Origin: Labia minor | Taxonomy: Eukaryota > Arthropoda > Insecta > Dermaptera > Spongiphoridae | Length of the DNA: 64,000 nt | Assembly: GCA_963082975.1 (NCBI GenBank) | Contig: OY720344.1 | Span: forward strand, 67,236,546 to 67,300,545 | Reading direction: 5' to 3' | Shown: positions 53,246 to 64,000 of the stretch, piece by piece | How positions within the stretch are numbered: position 1 is the first letter of the stretch | Layout: every line of letters begins with the position of its first letter | Notes under the pieces: generated by a model | Databases searched by the model: none | Told to the model about the DNA's origin: nothing | What the model saw: the letters and a program-made list of their open reading frames with translations, nothing else | Translations under genes and position numbers: made by a program

Positions 53246-55930
53246 AATTTTAATATGATAAATTTATTTAATATAACAAGAGAAATAGAAAAGATGAAGT
53301 TATACGAAAATTTACACAAATTGAATAAAACAAAAAAATATATTAATCTTCCAAAATTGATTTTATGCATTTATGTTAAGTAAATGTTATTATTGAATAA
53401 TAATTATTATATTATATTTATAAATAAATAATTTTTATTAATATGAGATTTTATAAATGGATATATATATATAAATATATACATTAATATATATATAAAT
53501 GTATATTTTATAAATATATATATATTGTCTTCATAAAAAAAAAGTTATTCTATTGTTTTGTTTCCTTACTATCGGGGATATATACAATTCTATAAAAAAA
53601 TATTTTCTCTAAACCATCTAAGGGGAAGAAACCCCTCCTCATTGGCGATACAACTGATTAATAAGAATTCATCATTAATTTTAATGCTATGAAATATTTT
53701 TAAATACGTTCAAAATGAAAATCTATCCTGAAATCAATATTTATGTTTCTGAATCCGTTGAAAAAAAATTAATCGGAGCAATACAAAAGGAGTTAGTTAC
53801 TAAAAGTAATTAATCGCTAATTAATTACAATTAATTAATTATAATTCAATTATATTTCTTCTATACCTTCTAGGGATCCATTGAAATATCTATAAATATT
53901 TTCAAAAGTCTATCTCAATAAAAAATCGATGAAAAATCGATTTCAATTTGTCAAAAGAGAGCGAACAGTCAAAGAGACAGACGCCAAGTGAAGTTAAGAA
54001 AAACGTTATAAAATATATTCTATCTATTTACCAAAAATCAAAATCCCAAAACACAAAATTTATTATAGCACTAAGATTTGTTATTGCAAGTCACAAAGTT
54101 ACACGTGTTAATTTATTCGGGTGATTTCAAAAGAGTGAATATATTATATGGGAAACGCACCCTATAAATAAGTGATATCTATCTGAAATGGTACATATTC
54201 ATATAAAGTAGATAAATAAGTATTTTCTATGCATTTTATTATCATGTTGTGAGAAATACAACTGTTTATGCACTTATCCCACTGCACCTTATTAAAATAA
54301 GTAGTGTTTTGAATATATTATTTTTTATTTTTAGAAGTTTTTGAAATTAATCCAACTCTTTTGTAATTTATTAAATATATTCTGTTTACTTTTATTTTGT
54401 GATGTAGTATATAATTGTCTATTTGGTATTTAAATGATAGAAGAAAGTTGAAAAAATTTATTTTAAAATTATTAAAAACTTGTTTGTGTTTTCGTTAGAT
54501 TTATTTTTTTTTACATATTTCCATCTTATCCCTATTTTTATCATTCAAATGTCTGAGTAAGCAAGGTGGCAAAAATGACATTTTATATTTATATTTATAT
54601 ACTCCTAATTGTATATTTTGTTGTTAATTTATTCACAATATATGGGTATATAGGTGAGTATTTTTTAGGAGTGTATTTCATATACAGATCAAAATGAAGT
54701 AACACATAGCAATACAAATATATACTTTAATATTAGGAGACGAGTATTGGCATAATTTTATTTTTATAATTTTCAATGGAAACTTAAAAAATATTTCTTT
54801 AAAAGGTTCCTATAATTTATAAATAAAAATATTTAGTTTATTAGAATCAATTTTTTTTTTGGTATTTCCTTTTAATTAGCTATTTATATCTTAAAAATAA
54901 CCATGATTTAAAAATATTATTTTTTTTAATCATTTATTCAAATTTAAATTTTCCAAGATTATTTATTAATCTCTTTACAATTTGATTAAATATAATATAT
55001 ATATATATATTTATACTAGATATTTGTAATTGTAAAATTAATAAAAATTTTAAATATAAACTTTGATAAATAAAATAAAAATAATATGAAAAGAACTGAT
55101 CGTGATTATTTTCTTAATTAATTGGAATACTAGTACATTGAATTTACCTTGAAAAACAATGAGAAAGGGATCCAGAGATTCGTTTAGAGCTGCTAGTTCA
55201 TCCTTTATTTTATAAATAGAGGTCAGCATAGAAAGAAAAAATAACGCGCGATTTTGCAAGTTTATACGGCCTTCATAAAAAAATTCTGTCACCTCTCAGG
55301 TTTCAACTCAGTTAATCAGAGTTATTCAATATCTTGAATCCATTGAGAACAATTCTAAGGTAAATCGATTTTCATTTTAATCTAATGATTTCTATTTAAA
55401 AATTGCATACTAACATGTTTTTTTATAACTTTTATAATTGTATTCATATTATTAATTATTTTCACTTATAACAAACATTGTCTTCTAACCATACCCTAAG
55501 AAAAATAATCAATTAAATAATAAAATAAAGATTTAAATCCGTGAAATGGTCAAAGTTATAATATAATGTATATTATCATAATTTAAAAAATAATTATTTA
55601 TTTAGGCCAGCAATAAATTATTAAATTAATTTATATAATAATAAAAATTAATTTAATAGTAAATGAAAAACATATGAAATTGGTGTGGGAGAGAAATAAG
55701 ATTTGTAATTGCTTAGCTTAAAGGTTAAATTATTTTTAAAGAGTTTATTAAAATATAAATAGTTAAATTTAGATATTTATTTTCTTTTTTTTCGCTCTCT
55801 TTCTCATGCTTTTTTCAATGTTTTTATTTAAAAATTCCAATAATACATATAAATTAAATTTTTGGAGAGGGAAAAGAGATAGAGAGGGGAGGGAAGGAGG
55901 TAATAAAAAACGATATGTATATGTATATAA
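53246..55930. other. AT-rich DNA, no gene seen
   Basis: 2.7 kb without a convincing gene. A 55050-55292 minus frame has no recognisable domain. Confidence 0.45.
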
Positions 55931-56395
55931 TCTTTTTATACTAGCTAAAATTGTATATATGTATGTATGTAAATAAGTATGTATATATGTATGTATATAT
56001 ATATATTTGTAAATGGGTTCTCAGAAACCGCTCGATCGATTTTTTTGAAATTCACACCATAGATAGTATTTCTAAAGAAAAATCGAGTTTTATTGATCAC
56101 ATCTCTGGGAAAAATCATCTTCATTAGTTTTTTTTTAATTTAAATAGATATGACGTCACAAATGACGTCACATCCAGTGCCTCTTATATCTTATAATATT
56201 ATAAATATATAAAAAAAAATTGAAAATATTTATGTTATATCCATATCTGTTTTTTATTGAATTAATAGATACATTTAAATTATTTGAAATTGTTTCATAA
56301 CGTTTAGAAAATTTATCTATATTCGATATAGGAGAATTAAATGACGTCATCAATTTCGTCATACATCGACTCGGAAATACAAAATATTATATACT
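55931..56395 (+). repeat. Helitron-like repeat, family B copy
   Basis: As 20651-21000: ACTAGCTAAAATTGTATATA start, (GTAT)n, GAAACCGCTCGATCGATTTT, TGACGTCA words, then ATTAAATGACGTCATCAATT. Confidence 0.5.
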
Positions 56396-56468
56396 TTCTG
56401 TTCAGTCCGCCTTGGGCGTTCTTCACATCTAGTCGGGGGGCCCTGCCCTCTGTACCCTATATTTGGTT
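56396..56468 (-). repeat. Diverged reverse copy of the Helitron 3' end of 459-2499
   Basis: Reverse complement reads GGGTACAGAGGGCAGGGCCC, then GACTAGATGTGAAGAACG, matching 2438-2475. Confidence 0.55.
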
Positions 56469-58202
56469 CAGTGGCGCAACCAGAATTTGCTCCTGGGGGG
56501 GGGTTTTGACTAGCCGCTCCACCTTCCTATGCCCCCCCCCCTCCCCGGGCTCACTCAAAGACAAATTTTCATTAAAATTTTTTTTTTTATATTAAATATT
56601 TAAAAAAGTTTTGTAAATGAAACACTGATTTTACAAAATCTGGCAAATTTTGTATTTTATTTACTCGTATTCACAGTTTTAGAAAGAAAATATTTTTTTC
56701 CAGCTATAAGTAAACCATTTTAGCTTTCCTCATGAAATAAGGATAGCTTTTACGATGATCGGAAAATTTTTGCTCCGAGATTCTTCGAGATTTCCACTTT
56801 TCAGACGGTTCTGAATCCAAACTTGCAAAAAAAAATTTTGATCCGTTCGTTACCAAAATTAAGTCTAAACGAAATGAGATATTATCTTGGGATTTGATAT
56901 TTAGATGTTTTTTTTGGAATGATGGGCGGGGATTGGATTGTTTTTGGACAAGATGGGACCATAAGTAATGCTAGTTTAAAGAGGTGTCAAAACACATTTT
57001 ATTAAATTTCTTTATAAATTCCGATTTTTATGAGAATTATCATACTATCGTATTAAATTTATAGGAAATCGCATTTACTAAAAGTTTCATTATATTCATT
57101 TTTACCTAAACTTAATAATAAAGGAGTTATTTATAATAAACTACTTTAAGATGTCGAAAGCTTTTCGTCCGCCCGTAGTGGTAGGATAATTTGAAAAAAT
57201 TAAACTTAAGAAAATTTAGAAAAAAATAGATTTTATGTGTGGGAACTGAAGCTCCCCCGAATCCCCCCCCTGCCTCTTCCCTGGCTACGTGAAAAAATGA
57301 AATTCGATTTTAACCCATTGGTGACCAGATATCATGTAGATAAATATAGAAAAAAATATTTTTGAAAGGGTTTTTGGTGTATAAAAATAAATGTTCCCAT
57401 TTGGGAACGCTGGCTCTACAAATGGGTTAATATATATAAAGAAATAAAAAAAATTAACCTTTTCAGTTGTGAAATCAACTATTTCTTTATTGTCTTCTTC
57501 GCTATTGCTATTAACACAATCTGTTGTTTCTGAAGGTCCAGCTTCACTATCTAATTCTTAAATGGAAAAGTATTTAAGAATTAATTCACTAATTTAAAAA
57601 AAAATTTTAAATCTTACCTTTCTAGTTTTTCTTATTTTGAAAAAAATCTGAAATTAGTCTTCGCTTCATAATCTTTATGAAATTAGCAATTAATGTATGT
57701 AGCAATGTGGAAGGGGTTGAATTGGTGTCTAGGGTAAATGTTCTCGATAGAGCAACTTCTTGTTTGCGAATTTCTATAAAATGGTTTATTTACAAATGCC
57801 CTACCCGTTGTGGTGGAGAAGGGGGGAGACTTTCTCCTGGACGTCACCAAAGGCCCTGTGGGGGTGAGGGCCTGCGTTTCCGCTATCCCTCTGTTAAATT
57901 TTACAACCAGGGATAAGGAAGTGGAGTGAGGAGCTCGAAACATCCCTTGACCTCGGTATCAATTTCCACATGTATTAATAAAAAAAAACTTTTTTATTAT
58001 ACACTAAGTTATATTTTAAGAATTTTTTTTCTTTTCTATTTGAAAACATAATACATATACAGCAATTTTTTTTTTCTCTCCTGGGGGTTTTAACCCCCAA
58101 AACCCCCCCTGGTTGCGCCACTGAATATACAGCAATTATTATTTTTTTTCTCTCCTGGGGGGGGTTTTAACCCCCAAAACCCCCCCCCTGGTTGCGCCAC
58201 TG
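56469..58202. mobile_element. hAT element, 1.73 kb, non-autonomous
   Basis: Ends CAGTGGCGCAACCAG at both sides, with perfect 8-bp duplication ATTTGGTT (56461-56468, 58203-58210). The right end is present twice in tandem (58079-58124 and 58153-58202), each with a CCTGGGGG...CCCCC hairpin. A minus-strand acidic frame at about 57480-57560 could be a transposase trace, but no catalytic motif remains. It inserted into the Helitron-like end at 56396. Confidence 0.85.
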
Positions 58203-58210
58203 ATTTGGTT

Positions 58211-59273
58211 AGAAGTTTATATGTAAAAGATTTTTTGCGATTTCATGCGTTAATCTGTAACCTTGAAAAACTAATCAAATAAATAAGAAAAATCTAAACA
58301 CCAAGAAGAAATTAATCTAGAGGATTTAAATTTAGGCAAAGGATTTGCTATTTGATTAGTGTTTCTAGATTATGTGAAGACCTTAGAGCGAAACAGTGGT
58401 AAGCCACAAAATCAAAATGTTGAGATATTGCAGTTTAAAGTTTAGAGAAAAGATAGAAAACATTGGGTTTACTGCATATATTTCAAATTTGCTCAATATG
58501 TAATATCAGTAAAGGGAAAAAGTCAGCAACTATTATTTCTTAGATATATATAATTAAGAATAAAACAATTTTCTACAAAAGTGGCTTACCATTGTTTCGC
58601 TCTAAGGTCTTCATATTTAAAATTAAGGGAGGAAAGTACATAAACCTCATGAATAAAGAATTTGGTATTTGTCTTCAAAATATCAAAACAATTAATTTAA
58701 ACTTTTATGTAAATAAATAAAAAAACTATATGGGGAGTCTATTTCTAATATTTTTAATCAAATAGTAAGGATAAATAATGATATTAGAGTTGATTTTAAA
58801 TCTATTATTTAATTTTTAAGAAACCACAGTATTCCATTAATTTTTTTTTTCCATGACTGCGAATTTTTTAAATGGGTGTAATTTAAAAAATAAAAACAGT
58901 ATATTTTATACTAGAATAGTATACCATACATTAATAATACAGTACAAATTTTTTTCCGATATAGAAATATAATAATTTAATTACTTATCCAGGGGCATTT
59001 AAATTCAACTTATATCATTCAAATGGAAATTTTATTTTATGAAGTCAACACAATTTCTTTTGTGAGTGAATATTTATTTGTGTGTGTATGTAATATATTT
59101 AAAATATCTGTGAGAGGAATGTGCTAGAAACCTTCATTGATTTATGAAATAGATATTAAATTAAAGTAAAAAATAATGATGAGACCACTCAATTGTTAAA
59201 TGTTAGTAGACAAAAATACCTCCCTTACTTAATTAATTATTAAATGAAAAATGTTTTTGTTTTTTCAGTTAAA
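58211..59273. other. DNA upstream of carboxylesterase gene 2
   Basis: AT-rich; holds the fold-back at 58376-58612. The gene's promoter should lie here. A good splice acceptor (TTTTTTCAG, 59260-59268) precedes the ATG, so an upstream non-coding exon is likely. Confidence 0.45.
58376..58612. repeat. Small fold-back MITE with 32-bp arms
   Basis: GAAGACCTTAGAGCGAAACA...GTAAGCCAC at 58376-58407 is repeated inverted at 58581-58612 with one mismatch. Confidence 0.65.
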
Positions 59274-62959
<3,686 letters not shown>

Positions 62960-64000
62960 GATAATTATTAATTAATATCATGTGCGTTTTGTAAATTATT
63001 AGAAATATTCTTAAAATAAATAAAGAATATCTTCTTTTGGAAAGAATGATTTGTACTGACTATAGTTTTGTGTGATGATTTCAAAAATTAACCGACTTTC
63101 ATCATTCCCCATTTATGTTACCATCAATGACTTGGTATTAAATTTAAATCTATGATTTACAATCTTAAATAAAAATTGAATCAATTGAGAAACCAACATT
63201 AAATTAAATATTTTAATTTATAAATGGCATAGTCTTTCCTCAGGTATTAGTCTATCAACTTTTCTCCTTTAGTTGCATGGTGATTCTAATTATGTAATCT
63301 ATATTATACTTCAATGATTTCTTCAATTAAGAATTTTATTTCAAACTTCTTGAGTCTAATCTCGTCCTCTAAAAAATCCCCATAGTTCACAACTAGATAT
63401 ATTATAAATGGCATTTATATATATTTATCATTATTAAAATTTGGATAAATCATATATAACAAATAAACAATAAATAAATATATTTATATAAACTTACTTC
63501 AAGAAATTCTTAAAAAGTTTCATCATTAATTGGTTGATATTCTAACAAGTCCAATATTTGTATATTTTGTCTCTTCTTCCGTTCTTATAGTGAGTGACTG
63601 GTTTAGAATTCTTATAGAATTTTTATTTATTTACATATATTTATATATAATTATATTCCCTCCTTTAATTATTATATATATATAAAATTATACTAAATTA
63701 GCAATCATCAGTAAGTGATAGAATATTTTTTTCTTACATGACTACGATATGATTCACAACGATAAACAAAAACTAAACGAAATGATAAAAATCAATAGAG
63801 ATTGATGAATAGCATACATGAAATGATTATTTAAAATTTAAAAAGTAATTAAACATTTTTCAGTGTTTGATTTAAAATAAATTCATGTGAAAAACTTACA
63901 TAAGTAGATACAAATTTAGGTAAAACAAAAGGAAAAGAAATATGTATTAATAACATTATCAAATCATAATAGTATATATTAATAAGATACAATGAAAAAT
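62960..64000. other. 3' flank, no further gene seen
   Basis: Contains the polyadenylation signal at 63015-63020, then AT-rich DNA to the window end. Confidence 0.5.

Noticed and set aside
57677..57943. Overlapping 79- and 86-codon frames on both strands inside the hAT
   Set aside because: GC-rich patch with no domain on either strand.
59244..59273. Earlier in-frame ATG of carboxylesterase gene 2
   Set aside because: It overlaps a strong splice-acceptor tract ending in CAG, so it is probably intronic; the start at 59274 also aligns with gene 1.

Overview
The window reads as nuclear DNA of an insect. It has very AT-rich non-coding DNA, two intron-containing type-B carboxylesterase genes, and a dense layer of transposable elements of typical arthropod kinds (errantivirus-like Gypsy, Jockey LINE, hAT, PIF/Harbinger, Tc1/mariner, Helitron/Helentron relatives). 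The order cannot be fixed from sequence alone; Hymenoptera or Hemiptera would both fit. There is no prokaryotic signal. All calls come from reading the sequence; no database search was run.

Layout. 1-6540: AT-rich DNA with Helentron-like repeats, a Helitron candidate that carries an old LINE fragment, and a large fold-back repeat. 6546-16258: a 9.7 kb LTR retrotransposon on the minus strand (LTRs, PBS, gag, pol, env, PPT, 4-bp target duplication). 16420-17171: a broken intronless copy of a zinc-knuckle (ZAD-like) protein. 17200-26600: intergenic DNA with a TA-flanked inverted-repeat element, Helitron-like pieces and hAT MITEs. 26628-39030: carboxylesterase gene 1 (8 exons), whose last intron holds a 7.5 kb LTR retrotransposon (30774-38241). 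39240-43907: a PIF/Harbinger element holding a hAT element, which itself holds Helitron-like pieces. 44572-48888: a Jockey-type LINE. 49847-50704: a Tc1/mariner copy with 181-bp inverted repeats. About 50790-51790: a decayed Helitron helicase-like reading frame. 52630-58612: fold-backs, Helitron-like repeats and another hAT element. 59274-62959: carboxylesterase gene 2 (8 exons, same intron phases as gene 1).

The most unusual item is in the minus-strand LTR element. Its pol polyprotein does not stop after the integrase but runs into a complete macro domain of the TARG1/OARD1 (ADP-ribosyl-acceptor hydrolase) type. Both catalytic residues are present and the spacing between landmark residues matches human TARG1. 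The pol stop codon is UGA followed by CAA CUA, which fits the CAR-YYA readthrough context, and the same frame stays open for 178 more codons that end in an AT-hook-like basic tail. The element may therefore make a Pol with an ADP-ribose hydrolase and, by readthrough, a chromatin-binding tail. The second LTR element is a single intact 1,514-residue reading frame that joins a BEL/Pao-style Gag domain (DUF1759-like) to a Ty3/Gypsy-style Pol. Its LTRs differ only by one 19-bp minisatellite unit, so it inserted recently, and it separates the last exon of an esterase gene from the rest.
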